From the NCBI GenBank assembly GCA_947175335.1, contig CAMWMF010000004.1, positions 62,001 through 126,000 on the forward strand: a stretch of DNA of 64,000 nucleotides, written 5' to 3'. This DNA comes from an uncultured Clostridia bacterium (GTDB lineage: Bacteria > Bacillota > Clostridia > Christensenellales > Pumilibacteraceae). The notes below the pieces were generated by a model. The model saw nothing but the letters and a program-made list of their open reading frames with translations. It ran no database searches and had not been told where the DNA came from. Within the stretch, counting starts at the first letter, position 1. Every line of letters begins with the position of its first letter. Shown in pieces: positions 16,127-25,125 of this stretch. The position numbers and the translations under genes were made by a program.

Positions 16127-17072
16127 AATATCCTTTTTTGAGGTCGACAACGTTTCGGGGCGTATTGCCGGATAGGTAACTTAAAACGTTGTTTAGCGTA
16201 TCGTCTACGTACTTACTGTGCCCGTCGTCCACCTGCATAGCCTTGTGTGATGAAAGCACAATGTTGTCAAGCTTGTCTAACGGCTCGTCAAACGGTTTAA
16301 GTATAGGACTGTCGGGAGTAGGTTTTTGTCGCCAAGTATCTATTGTCGCGCCGGCAAGCTCACCGTTTTTAAGCGACAAATACAGCGCATGTTCGTCTAT
16401 GCAGTTGCTTCTGCCCACGTTGACGATATACTTGCCTTTGAGCAGTTTAAAGATTTTCGCGTCAAACATATTGTCGGTGTCGGGCGTTTGGGGTAGGGCA
16501 ATCATAATCAAGTCGGTCTTTTGGCACAGTACTTGGAGCGTCGGTACAAGCGAAATATCGCCGTAATCTTTGCCGCGGTCTACGGTGTAGGTGGGTATGC
16601 CGTTGCCGCACAGAACCTTGTTGATTGCCTTGCCAATACTGCCGTAGCCGACGATGCCGACCTTCATATCGAAAAGATTTTTCCAATACGGATTGGATAT
16701 ATCCCAATCGCCATTGCGCATTTTTCTATCGAACTCAGTTATGCGCGTTGTAATAGAAAGAGCAAGCGCAAACGCGTACCGCGCAATGTATTCGGAATTT
16801 ATATGCGAATTGCACAGCATTACGCCTTTGTCGCTAAGCGCGTCAAGCGGAAAACCGTCCACGCCCGTTTTGTATGCGAACACCGCTTTTAGCTTGTCGG
16901 CCGTTTTCAGCTTGTTTTCGGGCATATTTTTGCCGATAAAAATATCTATGCCGTCGAGCGAGTAGTTTTCCAAATCGGCTATCGTAACGTCCGCAACGCG
17001 CGTTAGCTCGGCGTACATACGGTCGAAGTCCTTGTCGGGCTTGGCTATGCTAAGCAAAATTTTCTTTTTCAT
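16125..17072 (-). CDS. D-isomer-specific 2-hydroxyacid dehydrogenase family protein
   Basis: A 315-residue NAD(P)-dependent dehydrogenase. The Rossmann motif 'VGIVGYGSIG' lies near residue 138. The catalytic Arg region is 'IVNVGRSNCID' and the His is in 'NIVLSSHKAM'. The family oxidises or reduces 2-hydroxy/2-keto acids (lactate, glycerate, phosphoglycerate and relatives). It overlaps the upstream sugar kinase by 4 bases. With a KDG-kinase-like partner, a role in sugar-acid metabolism is plausible, but the substrate cannot be read from sequence. It is the last gene of a four-gene minus-strand operon. Confidence 0.8.
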   Translation of the reverse strand: MKKKILLSIAKPDKDFDRMYAELTRVADVTIADLENYSLDGIDIFIGKNMPENKLKTADKLKAVFAYKTGVDGFPLDALSDKGVMLCNSHINSEYIARYAFALALSITTRITEFDRKMRNGDWDISNPYWKNLFDMKVGIVGYGSIGKAINKVLCGNGIPTYTVDRGKDYGDISLVPTLQVLCQKTDLIMIALPQTPDTDNMFDAKIFKLLKGKYIVNVGRSNCIDEHALYLSLKNGELAGATIDTWRQKPTPDSPILKPFDEPLDKLDNIVLSSHKAMQVDDGHSKYVDDTLNNVLSYLSGNTPRNVVDLKKGY

Positions 17073-18040
17073 TTAAGCAAATCTCCAAAGGTCGCTTTGT
17101 AGGCGAGTACCTCGTTTTCGGTTCCCGTAAACGTATCGCCGGCTATTTTGTGCTTCAACGCAAAAGCCGCGATAGCAAACGTCGTTGCGGACTTTAAATC
17201 CTTGCCGCTTAATAGTCCGTGCAACATAGCGCCGTCAAACGCGTCGCCGCCGCCTATTTTTTCGGTAACGGCAAATTCCACGACGGGTGATGAGTAGCGT
17301 TCTACGGACTGTCCGTCGTTGTGGTAAACGGTAACCTTTACGCTGTGCTTATCCGACGATAATATTTTGCGGTCGCGCAGTACCAAATATTCGCTGTTGT
17401 ATTTACTGTAATATTCAGCTTCGGTCGTTCCCAAAAACACGGAAAGATCGAGCGTGCTTGCCAAAACGATATCCGCCTTGCTGGCTGCTTGTCTAAGGTA
17501 CTGTGCGGCGGTTGCCGTATCCCAAAGCTTTGCGCGGTAATTAAAGTCGAAGCTGACTTTTACGCCGCGGCGCTTTGCTTCGTCGATAAGCCTAAAAGCG
17601 AGCTGTCTACTGCTTTCGGACAGTGCGAACGATATGCCGCTTATATGGAAAAGCGTTACGCCGTCGAATATGCGGTCGTAATCGTAATCGTCTTGCGTAA
17701 GGCGAGTGAACTCGGAAAACTTGCGCATATATATCACGTTAGAGCCGCGGCTGCCGTTGCCGTTTTCCACAAAGTAAATGCCCATAACGTCGCCGCGCCG
17801 CACGATATTCGTAGTGTCTATGTCGAAGCTTTTTATGTGGTTTACCGCGGCATTGCCGAGTTCGGTGTCGGGCAGGGCGGTAAGATATTGGGTATCGTAC
17901 CCGAACTGCGAAAGGCATGCCAGCACGTTACATTCCGTTCCGCCGTAGCACGCGTCAAACGCGGTTGCCGATGCAATGCCGACATTGCCTGCGGACAGGC
18001 GCAACATGATTTCTCCGAAAGCCGAAATTTTTCCGTTCAT
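17069..18040 (-). CDS. PfkB-family sugar kinase, 2-keto-3-deoxygluconate kinase-like
   Basis: A 323-residue ribokinase-fold protein. The N-terminal 'FGEIMLRLS' and 'GGTECNVLACLSQFG' and the C-terminal PfkB signature 'KIGGGDAFDGAMLHGLLSG', containing the catalytic Asp and anion hole, are all present. The opening 'GEIMLRL' is typical of KDG kinases, which phosphorylate 2-keto-3-deoxygluconate in hexuronate breakdown. No KDPG aldolase or uronate gene is visible nearby, so another sugar acid is possible. Coupled to the 2-hydroxyacid dehydrogenase by a 4-base overlap. Confidence 0.8.
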   Translation of the reverse strand: MNGKISAFGEIMLRLSAGNVGIASATAFDACYGGTECNVLACLSQFGYDTQYLTALPDTELGNAAVNHIKSFDIDTTNIVRRGDVMGIYFVENGNGSRGSNVIYMRKFSEFTRLTQDDYDYDRIFDGVTLFHISGISFALSESSRQLAFRLIDEAKRRGVKVSFDFNYRAKLWDTATAAQYLRQAASKADIVLASTLDLSVFLGTTEAEYYSKYNSEYLVLRDRKILSSDKHSVKVTVYHNDGQSVERYSSPVVEFAVTEKIGGGDAFDGAMLHGLLSGKDLKSATTFAIAAFALKHKIAGDTFTGTENEVLAYKATFGDLLK

Positions 18041-18049
18041 ACCGTCACC

Positions 18050-19588
18050 TCACATTGAAAGCTCTTTTTGTATTCTTTCGTTACAAATATTGGCGTAATA
18101 CATGCAAGCAAGCAGTGCCTCGCCACATTCTCGCTTTAAACTGCCGTTGAACGCCCGAAGACAGCGGAACCCAAATCCGTCCGTCGCTTGCGTAAGCCGC
18201 CCGACACGCGGGTAGTATTCGCGTTTTACGCGCTTTATTTTGCGCGCCTTGACTTTGAGCGAGTAGCCGTAATCGATAAATACGTCTTTCATATCGATTA
18301 GGTAGAAATCGCTGTCCAACTTGTCGGTTGTAAGCGACGGAAGCGCCTTGTCGGGCTTTTGTCCGGACAGCGCTGTCACGGCAAACTTTTTCGATTTGCT
18401 TTGCAGTATTTCCGTCAGCTCGTCGGCGGTGTATTTTGCGATAACGTAAAAGTACATATTGGGCTTGCCGCCTTCCAACAGGTCGCGCGCAATTCCCAAA
18501 AGATTGGTGGAAAGATCGAAGCCGATAAGGTCGGACTCGTCAAGCCCGAAATTCTTTTTTACGGTGGTCAAAATGATTTTACGGAAGGTGTCGTTGGCGT
18601 GTTTTGGAGTGTTGCCGATTTTGCCGTCATCTTCGAGTATGACGTCCGATTTTTTCATAGCGAGCGAAATTGGCTGGGCGAACTTGTTTTTCCATGTGGT
18701 TTTGCTGTGTCCGCGCTTTTCCAAAAGAAGGTAGCCGTCCTTGGAAAAAATAAGGCCGTTAATGCCTATTTGGTTGGCAAGTTGAGACTTGGACAGGGGA
18801 CTTACTTTTGCGCCGTATTCGAACATCCCGCGTATAGAAACGGTATCGTCAAGCTTGTAATCCATACAGCGGTTGGTGACAAGCATATCGTAATACTGCG
18901 TGCGGCGGGTGTTGAGCACAAGCCTGCCGTCCGAAAACTCTATGTCGTCCAAGCGGATCGTGTCGTTGTTGCGCGAGGTTGAATTTTTGTGCGCGCCCAT
19001 AAGCGCAAGCTTATTTTCGGTGACGAACCGAGGAAGCTCGAACATATCGGTGCTGTCGTTAAAGGTTACTTGTGTATCGCCCAAAATATTGGCAAAAATG
19101 CTAACGCTCGGCAGTTGAAGCTTGCCGTTCATATACGAGTTTATATCGGCTTGACGCGCTTTGTAGCCGTCGGAGTATTTGTCGGCAATCGGATTTTTAG
19201 GCGGCTTGCGGCTGCTTGCAACATTGTATAGTGACATGACAACGCCGTCCTTGTCGCAAAAATCCTTGGTTTTGTCCATTGCGTATTTGGCGTGCTTGTT
19301 GTAGCGGCAAATGATTTTGTGATGGTCGTCGTCGATTTTGTACGATTCTTCGAGTAGCTTCATGCACTTGACGACGATGCTTGCCACAATCAACGACACG
19401 GCGGCAATCAGGAATATGGAAATAACGTCCACGCTGGTGACAATTTCCATAATCTTTTCGCCGATTTTTTCGGGCGGTGAGAACGCTCCGCCCAAGGCGA
19501 GTATGCCAACGATACAGCCGATAAGGAATATCAACCGCACCCAAAAGTTGCCGATTAGCTTTTGCATGAATTTTAAAAATCGTTTCAT
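18050..19588 (-). CDS. Membrane-anchored protein with Nudix-like domain
   Basis: A 512-residue protein with two membrane spans (about 13-35 and 54-74) followed by a long cytoplasmic region. Residues 270-400 resemble a Nudix fold: 'GINGLIFSKDGYLLLEKRG' is a typical first strand pair. The expected REUxEE box is replaced by 'FRKIILTTVKKNFGL', so metal-dependent hydrolysis is doubtful. The last 100 residues carry Arg- and Cys-containing stretches of unknown fold. It lies 24 bases after birA and 9 bases before the sugar kinase. It may sense or bind a nucleotide-linked ligand at the membrane. No family name is certain. Confidence 0.55.
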   Translation of the reverse strand: MKRFLKFMQKLIGNFWVRLIFLIGCIVGILALGGAFSPPEKIGEKIMEIVTSVDVISIFLIAAVSLIVASIVVKCMKLLEESYKIDDDHHKIICRYNKHAKYAMDKTKDFCDKDGVVMSLYNVASSRKPPKNPIADKYSDGYKARQADINSYMNGKLQLPSVSIFANILGDTQVTFNDSTDMFELPRFVTENKLALMGAHKNSTSRNNDTIRLDDIEFSDGRLVLNTRRTQYYDMLVTNRCMDYKLDDTVSIRGMFEYGAKVSPLSKSQLANQIGINGLIFSKDGYLLLEKRGHSKTTWKNKFAQPISLAMKKSDVILEDDGKIGNTPKHANDTFRKIILTTVKKNFGLDESDLIGFDLSTNLLGIARDLLEGGKPNMYFYVIAKYTADELTEILQSKSKKFAVTALSGQKPDKALPSLTTDKLDSDFYLIDMKDVFIDYGYSLKVKARKIKRVKREYYPRVGRLTQATDGFGFRCLRAFNGSLKRECGEALLACMYYANICNERIQKELSM

Positions 19589-19612
19589 ATCTAAAAGTGC
19601 CTCTATATTCCG

Positions 19613-20356
19613 TTATAGTCTATCGTCGTCGTCCAATATTACCGCACCGTCTACGTTGCGTATTATAGATACTTCGCCTGCGTCCACCGCGACGGTGGCG
19701 TTGCCTATGCGCACGATAAGCGAGCCGTCGTCGGCTATTTGTTCGGCATAGCCGCGCACCGTCAAGCCGTTGTGCGTAAATTCCACCGTTCTGCCTACGT
19801 TTATGCACAGGTTGCCGTAACGGATATTATCGAAAGTGGCAATCGTCGCGCGCTTTATCATTCTAAGTAGACCCGTTACAAATGCCGAGGCGCGGGCGAC
19901 AGGCGCTTCCAAAGATATTGCAATATCGCCGAGCCCCGCTTTTTCAAGCTCTTTGGGATTGGTGGCGAAGTTTATGCCTATGCCCACGAGATACTCGGCT
20001 TTGCGCACCGCTTTGCACAAAATGCCCGCGACCTTCTTGTCGTAGAGCATTACGTCGTTGACCCATTTTATTTTGGTTTGCACGCCCAATATTGCCTCAA
20101 TGGCGTCGTGTACTGCAAGCCCCACGGCGGGGGTAAGCGTGTGCGGGTTTATGTACACGCCCTGCACGCGCATAACTATGTAAAGTCCGCCGTCGGGGCA
20201 AAAAAATGTATGATCGCCTCTGCCGACGCCCTTGGTTTGGCGTTGCGCGATTATAGCGTCGTACTTGCCGATCTCGTCGAAGGTGGATTCGCAAGTATCG
20301 ACAAACTTGACGTTAAGCCCCGTATGCAAACGAATGAATTTTTCGTTGAGTATCAT
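19613..20356 (-). CDS. birA: Biotin--[acetyl-CoA-carboxylase] ligase
   Basis: A 247-residue protein that activates biotin with ATP and attaches it to biotin carrier proteins. Visible: the biotin-binding 'RQTKGVGRGDHTF' loop, 'GGLYIVMR', the substrate Lys region 'KIKWVNDVMLYDKKVAGIL' and 'LVGIGINFATNP', followed by the small C-terminal beta domain. No N-terminal helix-turn-helix is present, so it is the monofunctional ligase and not a repressor. The ATG lies 6 bases after a TACAAT -10 with no ribosome site, so the mRNA is probably leaderless. First gene of the minus-strand operon. Confidence 0.88.
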   Translation of the reverse strand: MILNEKFIRLHTGLNVKFVDTCESTFDEIGKYDAIIAQRQTKGVGRGDHTFFCPDGGLYIVMRVQGVYINPHTLTPAVGLAVHDAIEAILGVQTKIKWVNDVMLYDKKVAGILCKAVRKAEYLVGIGINFATNPKELEKAGLGDIAISLEAPVARASAFVTGLLRMIKRATIATFDNIRYGNLCINVGRTVEFTHNGLTVRGYAEQIADDGSLIVRIGNATVAVDAGEVSIIRNVDGAVILDDDDRL

Positions 20357-20362
20357 AATTGT

Positions 20363-20391
20363 ATTGTAATATATAAATAATAAAAAATCAA
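20363..20391 (-). promoter_or_regulatory. birA promoter, probably leaderless
   Basis: Minus-strand TTGATT, 17 bases, TACAAT, then ACAATT and the ATG. The start codon falls where transcription should begin. Confidence 0.65.
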
Positions 20392-20432
20392 GTTTTTTGG
20401 TAATACAAATATTAAAAGTCGCGCGTAAAGGG

Positions 20433-20461
20433 TTGATATTTATTCAAAAATAGTTTACAAT
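20433..20461 (+). promoter_or_regulatory. tyrS promoter
   Basis: TTGATA, 17 bases, TACAAT. No T-box leader is present between this promoter and the gene. Confidence 0.7.
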
Positions 20462-20493
20462 ATGGTGTAACAAATACGATAGGAGAATTGTAT

Positions 20494-21708
20494 ATGAAGC
20501 AAAACGTTTTCGACACGCTTGAAGCCCGCGGTTTTATTAAGCAAACTGTGTACAAGGACGACTTGTACAAACTTTTGGGGTCGCAGTCGGTCACGTTTTA
20601 TTGCGGGTTCGATCCGACGGCGGACAGCCTGCACATAGGTCACTTTATCCCGCTTATGGCTGCGTCCATTATGCAAAAGGCGGGACACAAGCCTATACTG
20701 CTTGTGGGCGGCGGTACGGCAATGATAGGCGATCCGTCTGGGCGCAACGATATGCGGCAAATGATGACGCGCGAAACGGTGGAAGGGTACGTGGAAAAAA
20801 TCAAACCCCAACTCGCGCGGTTTTTGAGCTTTGAAGGCGAAAACGCGGCGGTCATAGTCAACAACGCCGATTGGCTGTGCAAGCTTAACTATATAGACTT
20901 TTTGCGCGATTACGGCGCGTATCTTTCGGTAAACAAAATGCTGACCGCAGACTGTTTTAAAACGCGGCTGGAAAAGGGTTTGAGCTTTTTGGAATTCAAC
21001 TATATGCCTATGCAAGCGTACGACTTTTTGCGCCTTTTCACCGATTACGGTTGCATGCTGGAAATCGGCGGCAACGACCAGTGGAGCAATATTTTGGCGG
21101 GCGCCGACTTTATTCGCCGCGTAGCGCACAAGGACGCATATGCCCTTACTTGCTCTTTGCTCGAAACCAAGGACGGCAAAAAGATGGGCAAGACCCAAAA
21201 GGGCGCGCTGTGGCTGGATGCGAACAAAACCACGCCGTATGAGATGTACCAGTACTTCCGCAACGTCGACGACGAGGAAGTGGAAAACTGCCTGCGGCTT
21301 TTGACTTATGTTGATTTGAACGAAATAAAGGAAATGTGTGCGCACCGCGACGAGCGCATAAATAACGCCAAAAAGCGGCTTGCTTACGAGGTGACAAAGA
21401 TTATTCACGGCGAAGCGGCGGCTGTCGACGCGCAAGCTAAGGCGCAGGCGGCGTTCGAGGGCGGCAATGCCGAAATGCCTACCGTGACGATAAGCGCAAA
21501 CGGCGAAAGCGGTCTATTGGACGTTATGGTGGCGTGCAAGGTGTGCGCGTCCAAGGGCGAGGCGCGTAGGCTTATAGAAGGCGGTGGCGTTAAGATAGAC
21601 GACAAAAAGGTTGACAACGTTACCGGCAAGGTGGGCGATTACACAGGCAATACCGAGTTCGTTTTGTGCAAGGGCAAAAAGGTTCGCCTTAAAGTAATAA
21701 TGCAATGA
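20494..21708 (+). CDS. tyrS: Tyrosyl-tRNA synthetase
   Basis: A 404-residue class I synthetase that charges tRNA-Tyr in the cytoplasm. The HIGH motif is 'DSLHIGHF' (about residue 45) and the KMSKS loop is 'GKKMGKTQ'. 'GGNDQWSNI' binds tyrosine. The C-terminal S4 RNA-binding domain begins 'LLDVMVACKVCASKGEARR'. ATG at 20494, 8 bases after AGGAG, is preferred over the TTG at 20488 used by the ORF track. It overlaps yigZ by 4 bases. The leader is short and lacks a T-box, which is unusual for a Firmicutes aminoacyl-tRNA synthetase gene. Confidence 0.95.
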   Translation: MKQNVFDTLEARGFIKQTVYKDDLYKLLGSQSVTFYCGFDPTADSLHIGHFIPLMAASIMQKAGHKPILLVGGGTAMIGDPSGRNDMRQMMTRETVEGYVEKIKPQLARFLSFEGENAAVIVNNADWLCKLNYIDFLRDYGAYLSVNKMLTADCFKTRLEKGLSFLEFNYMPMQAYDFLRLFTDYGCMLEIGGNDQWSNILAGADFIRRVAHKDAYALTCSLLETKDGKKMGKTQKGALWLDANKTTPYEMYQYFRNVDDEEVENCLRLLTYVDLNEIKEMCAHRDERINNAKKRLAYEVTKIIHGEAAAVDAQAKAQAAFEGGNAEMPTVTISANGESGLLDVMVACKVCASKGEARRLIEGGGVKIDDKKVDNVTGKVGDYTGNTEFVLCKGKKVRLKVIMQ

Positions 21709-22313
21709 TAGTTTGCGTCAACGAGGGCGAAAAAGAGCTTGTCATCAAGAAGTCGCGGTTTATAGCTATATCGCGGCATATAGAAACGCGCGACGACGTT
21801 AAGCCGATTATCGATGCGCTAAAAGCCGAGCACCCCGATGCGCGCCATGTGTGTTACGGATATATAGCCGACGAAAAGGGCGACGACTTCGGTTACGACG
21901 ACAACGGCGAGCCGACGGGCACTGCGGGCAAGCCCATATATTCGGCGCTTGCTTCGAGCGATGCGCGTAAGACATGCATAGCGGTAGTGCGCTACTTCGG
22001 CGGCATCAAGCTGGGCGCGGGCGGACTTACTCGCGCGTACAGGCAGAGCGCCGCTGACCTTATAGCCCAAGTGGGCGTAAGCAAGGCGGAAAAGCGCACG
22101 GCGATAGAAATATGCTGCAACAACGAGGTGTATAAGCGCGTAAACGCCGTTGTGCGCGGTGTTAACGGCACAATCGAACAAATACGCTACGAAGCCAACG
22201 TGTCGTTTACGGCGGTAATACCGACCGAAAATGCGAACGAACTTATAAAGACTTTGGACGGACTTAAAGCGGAGTATAGGATAGTCGGCGAGCGGTACGC
22301 AGCTGTACAATAA
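21705..22313 (+). CDS. yigZ: YigZ/IMPACT family protein
   Basis: A 202-residue protein of the widespread YigZ (IMPACT) family. 'KKSRFIAI', 'DARHVCYGYI', 'DNGEPTGTAGKPI' and 'IAVVRYFGGIKLGAGGLTRAY' are the family hallmarks. The exact role is unsettled; the eukaryotic relative modulates translation control, and the bacterial protein has an RNA-binding-like C-terminal domain. It is translationally coupled to tyrS through an ATGA overlap, in line with a translation-related role. Confidence 0.88.
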   Translation: MIVCVNEGEKELVIKKSRFIAISRHIETRDDVKPIIDALKAEHPDARHVCYGYIADEKGDDFGYDDNGEPTGTAGKPIYSALASSDARKTCIAVVRYFGGIKLGAGGLTRAYRQSAADLIAQVGVSKAEKRTAIEICCNNEVYKRVNAVVRGVNGTIEQIRYEANVSFTAVIPTENANELIKTLDGLKAEYRIVGERYAAVQ

Positions 22314-22347
22314 CAGCGAGTAGGCTGCCGATATATACGGGGAAATT

Positions 22348-23301
22348 ATGCAAGCTGAACAAATTATCAAACAAATAAAAAGCGTGTGCGGACTGGAAGT
22401 AAGCGAGGTTAAAACGCCGAATGATATTCCTGACGGCGGGATTTTGCGCGACGAAAAAAATGGCGTTATTGTTTTTTCGGTTACAAAGGACGGCAGGACG
22501 TATTCGTTTAGTATGCGCGGCAACAGCGAAAGCGATATGGTCACCGCAGCGCTTGCGCGCGAGTATGTAATAGGACTGCTTGCCAAAGCTCCGTCCGATC
22601 CGTTTGCCGAATTTTTGCGCGGCGCGAGTAGTGTTCCGCAAGGCGTACATGTGGGCAAGTCCGACTATTTTGTGTTTGCCGTGTACAGCGAGGCTGGCAA
22701 CCACAACGTTACCGAATACCTTGCCACAATGGCGGACGGGCATGATTTTGTGACCGATATGTCGGAAGGCATTACCGCGTTTTGCAAGGTGTCGGACAAC
22801 GATACGGACTATCGCTCTGCGGGCGAGTTTGCCGCAGTATTAAAGGAAAATCTTTCCGAGGAGCTTAAAGAACACGTAAAAATCGGCGTGGGTGGCGTTG
22901 CGCACGGTGTGTCCGAATTGCCCAAATATTACGCATACGCAAAATCCGCGCTTATAGGCGGCGCGGAGTTCGATCCGTTAAGCGATATATATTCCTACAA
23001 GGAATACGCGCTTATAAAGTCACTGGCATTGCTTACGTCGGCGGATAAGGAGCGGTACGTAAAGACTGTGCTCGATAGGTCATACCGCGAGGTGCTGTCC
23101 GATTCCGAATTGATGACGGCGGCGGACGCATTTATCAAGCACTCGCTCAACATATCGGAAGCGAGCAGGCATATGTACGTTCACCGCAATACGCTCATTT
23201 ATCGGCTGGACAAGATAGAGCGGCTCACCGGACTTAACATACGCAACTTTAACGACGCAATGACTTTCCGTATTGCGTGCTTAGTTTACAAAATGTTATA
23301 G
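22348..23301 (+). CDS. PucR/CdaR-type transcriptional regulator
   Basis: A 317-residue protein. The C-terminal 55 residues ('ALNISEASRHMYVHRNTLIY' region, then 'RLDKIERLTGLNIRN') are the PucR-type helix-turn-helix that ends purine, sugar-diacid and related regulators. The preceding 200 residues resemble the GGDEF-like sensory region common in this group, but no ligand motif is evident. The start follows GGGGAAATT. It lies 34 bases after yigZ and may be part of that transcript. The regulated pathway is unknown. Confidence 0.75.
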   Translation: MQAEQIIKQIKSVCGLEVSEVKTPNDIPDGGILRDEKNGVIVFSVTKDGRTYSFSMRGNSESDMVTAALAREYVIGLLAKAPSDPFAEFLRGASSVPQGVHVGKSDYFVFAVYSEAGNHNVTEYLATMADGHDFVTDMSEGITAFCKVSDNDTDYRSAGEFAAVLKENLSEELKEHVKIGVGGVAHGVSELPKYYAYAKSALIGGAEFDPLSDIYSYKEYALIKSLALLTSADKERYVKTVLDRSYREVLSDSELMTAADAFIKHSLNISEASRHMYVHRNTLIYRLDKIERLTGLNIRNFNDAMTFRIACLVYKML

Positions 23302-23307
23302 ACAATG

Positions 23308-23547
23308 CTACGACCGCGCTTTCGTGCCGAAATATTTTATAATAAGCCCGAGCGTTTGAGCGGGGATTAGCTTTTTAAGCGTCGCGAACGAATCTATGCG
23401 CGGCGCTTTTTGATTGTTTTCGTACATTTGCGACAATAACGAGGTCAGTGCCGACGGGTCTGGATTTTCGGTCAGTTTGAGCAAGGCTTGTTCTTTTTCG
23501 CCAAGCTTGCCTTTAAGCAGCAGCGGAAGTATTTGTTTAATGTCCAT
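23308..23547 (-). CDS. Small helical protein, unknown
   Basis: A 79-residue protein. The start at 23547 is chosen because AAGGAG lies 6-7 bases upstream; the longer ORF-track start has no ribosome site. The sequence is mostly helical ('MDIKQILPLLLKGKLGEKEQ', then 'LTSLLSQMYEN') without Cys, membrane spans or known motif. It is divergent from the small gene at 23611, with only 63 bases between the start codons. No family is recognised. Confidence 0.55.
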   Translation of the reverse strand: MDIKQILPLLLKGKLGEKEQALLKLTENPDPSALTSLLSQMYENNQKAPRIDSFATLKKLIPAQTLGLIIKYFGTKARS

Positions 23548-23610
23548 AAATAACTCCTTATGTAACTTTATTTGACTGTTATTCATAAAATATTGCGTGG
23601 AGGATTTTTT

Positions 23611-23880
23611 ATGCGCAGTATACGGGATTTCGGACATGACGGTAATAAAAATGATAACTCGACGCTAAAAGAAGACGTGCAGGCGGTCGCCGCAAAATAC
23701 GCGGGCAGGAGCGAGGAGGAGCTGCTTCGCGCACTCAAACAGAATGTAGCTGCGGCAAAGCGTAACGGCACGTTTTCTACCGAACAGTTGGACGGCTTTG
23801 TGTCGTTTGTGTCGTCCGGCTTGGACGAGCAATCGCGGCAGCGGCTTCTATCGCTTGTGGAAATGATAAAAGCGGAGTAG
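23611..23880 (+). CDS. Small helical protein, unknown
   Basis: An 89-residue charged protein. The start at 23611 follows GGAGG by 7 bases; the upstream start in the ORF track lies in the divergent gene's leader. It begins 'MRSIRDFGHDGN' and continues as two or three amphipathic helices ('SEEELLRALKQNVAAAKRNG', 'SSGLDEQSRQRLLSLVEM'). No motif is recognised. The head-to-head layout with the 79-residue gene suggests a common regulatory region and perhaps a joint function. Confidence 0.55.
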   Translation: MRSIRDFGHDGNKNDNSTLKEDVQAVAAKYAGRSEEELLRALKQNVAAAKRNGTFSTEQLDGFVSFVSSGLDEQSRQRLLSLVEMIKAE

Positions 23881-23895
23881 GTTTTTGCACTAACT

Positions 23896-25017
23896 CTACT
23901 TACTTATTTCTCTAATCGCTTTTACAAAGAACTCAACTTCGCTTGCGGTGTTGTGGTAGGACAGCGACGCGCGCACCGCGCCGCAGTCTAGCGTGCCTAA
24001 ATACGTATGGCACAGCGGTGCGCAGTGCAATCCGCAGCGCACGGCAATATCGTACTGTTCGTTCAAAATGTTGCCGACGGCGGCGGCGTTTGTTTTTGCG
24101 AGGTTAAAGCATACGATGTTAGGTAAAGTGTTATACTTGCCGTAAATCTTGACGCCGCTAATTTTGCTCAGCTCGGTGCGCAGCAAGTCGCCGATATTCG
24201 CAAGGTTGCGCGTTACGCTAAGCGGCTGTCTTTGGTAGTGCGTTATTGCCGCAATCAATGCGAATATAGAATTGACGGGCAGCGTACCGCTTTCAAACCC
24301 TTCGGGGAAGTCGGTCGGTTGTACAAGCGTATGCGACGCCGTGCCCGTGCCGCCCAACCGCAGCGGCAACAGCGGAGGATTGCCGCGTACACACAAGCAC
24401 CCCAAGCCTTGCGGACCGTGCAGCCCTTTGTGCGGAGAAAAGCATAGATAATTACACCCGATTTCGCGCATGTTCACGTCCAAATATCCGACTGACTGTG
24501 CACCGTCTATAAGGTAGGGTATTCCGTGGCGTTTTGCGATATTGCCTATTTGCGCGACGGGCGCGACAACGCCTGTAACGTTTGAAGCGTGATTGACCGC
24601 GATAAGGTAGGTGTTGGGACGAATGGCGCGTTCCACCTCGGCGGGGTCGATAACGCCGTGCGCGTTTGGTTTGACTGCGGTATATGAGACGTTCATACGC
24701 TTGCTCAGCTCATGAATGGGGCGGAGCGTGCTGTTGTGCTCGTATATTGTCGTCACTATATGTCCGCCTTTTTTGGCTGTGCCGAATATAACGGTATTAA
24801 GCGCGTCCGTGCAGTTGAATGTGAACGCCGTATCGTCGCAAGCGGTAAGCTTTTGCACCGCTTTTCGCGCCTCGTAAACTATTTGGGCGGCTTTAATGGC
24901 AGCGGAATGACTGCCGCGTCCTGCGTTCGCACTGAGGCTTTTTAGCGCGTACGCGTCGGCTTTTATTACGCATTCGGGTTTGATCATAGTGGTTGCGGCG
25001 TTGTCGAAATAAATCAT
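23896..25017 (-). CDS. Cysteine desulfurase-like class V aminotransferase
   Basis: A PLP enzyme of the NifS/Csd type that takes sulfur (or selenium) from cysteine. It begins 'MIYFDNAATTMIKPE', a standard family opening. 'DGAQSVGYLDVNM' holds the PLP-ring Asp, and 'FSPHKGLHGPQGLGC' holds the Schiff-base Lys. The C-terminal 'VRCGLHCAPLCHTYLGTLD' carries Cys residues in the active-loop position. ATG at 25017 is preferred, with GGAG upstream; a GTG at 25029 is possible. It is divergent from a DUF3343 gene, a known neighbour of this subgroup of desulfurases. Confidence 0.85.
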   Translation of the reverse strand: MIYFDNAATTMIKPECVIKADAYALKSLSANAGRGSHSAAIKAAQIVYEARKAVQKLTACDDTAFTFNCTDALNTVIFGTAKKGGHIVTTIYEHNSTLRPIHELSKRMNVSYTAVKPNAHGVIDPAEVERAIRPNTYLIAVNHASNVTGVVAPVAQIGNIAKRHGIPYLIDGAQSVGYLDVNMREIGCNYLCFSPHKGLHGPQGLGCLCVRGNPPLLPLRLGGTGTASHTLVQPTDFPEGFESGTLPVNSIFALIAAITHYQRQPLSVTRNLANIGDLLRTELSKISGVKIYGKYNTLPNIVCFNLAKTNAAAVGNILNEQYDIAVRCGLHCAPLCHTYLGTLDCGAVRASLSYHNTASEVEFFVKAIREISK

Positions 25018-25125
25018 GACAGAAGGCACTCCAAATTCATATAACGGAATAAGACCGTAAAAAGACTGTTATTAGTTAATGGCGAATTTTGACGGTTTAG
25101 AACTATTAAGAGGAAATTATAGCGT

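Noticed and set aside
20357-20493. T-box riboswitch before tyrS
   Set aside because: The leader is only about 30 bases after the promoter and lacks the T-box sequence.
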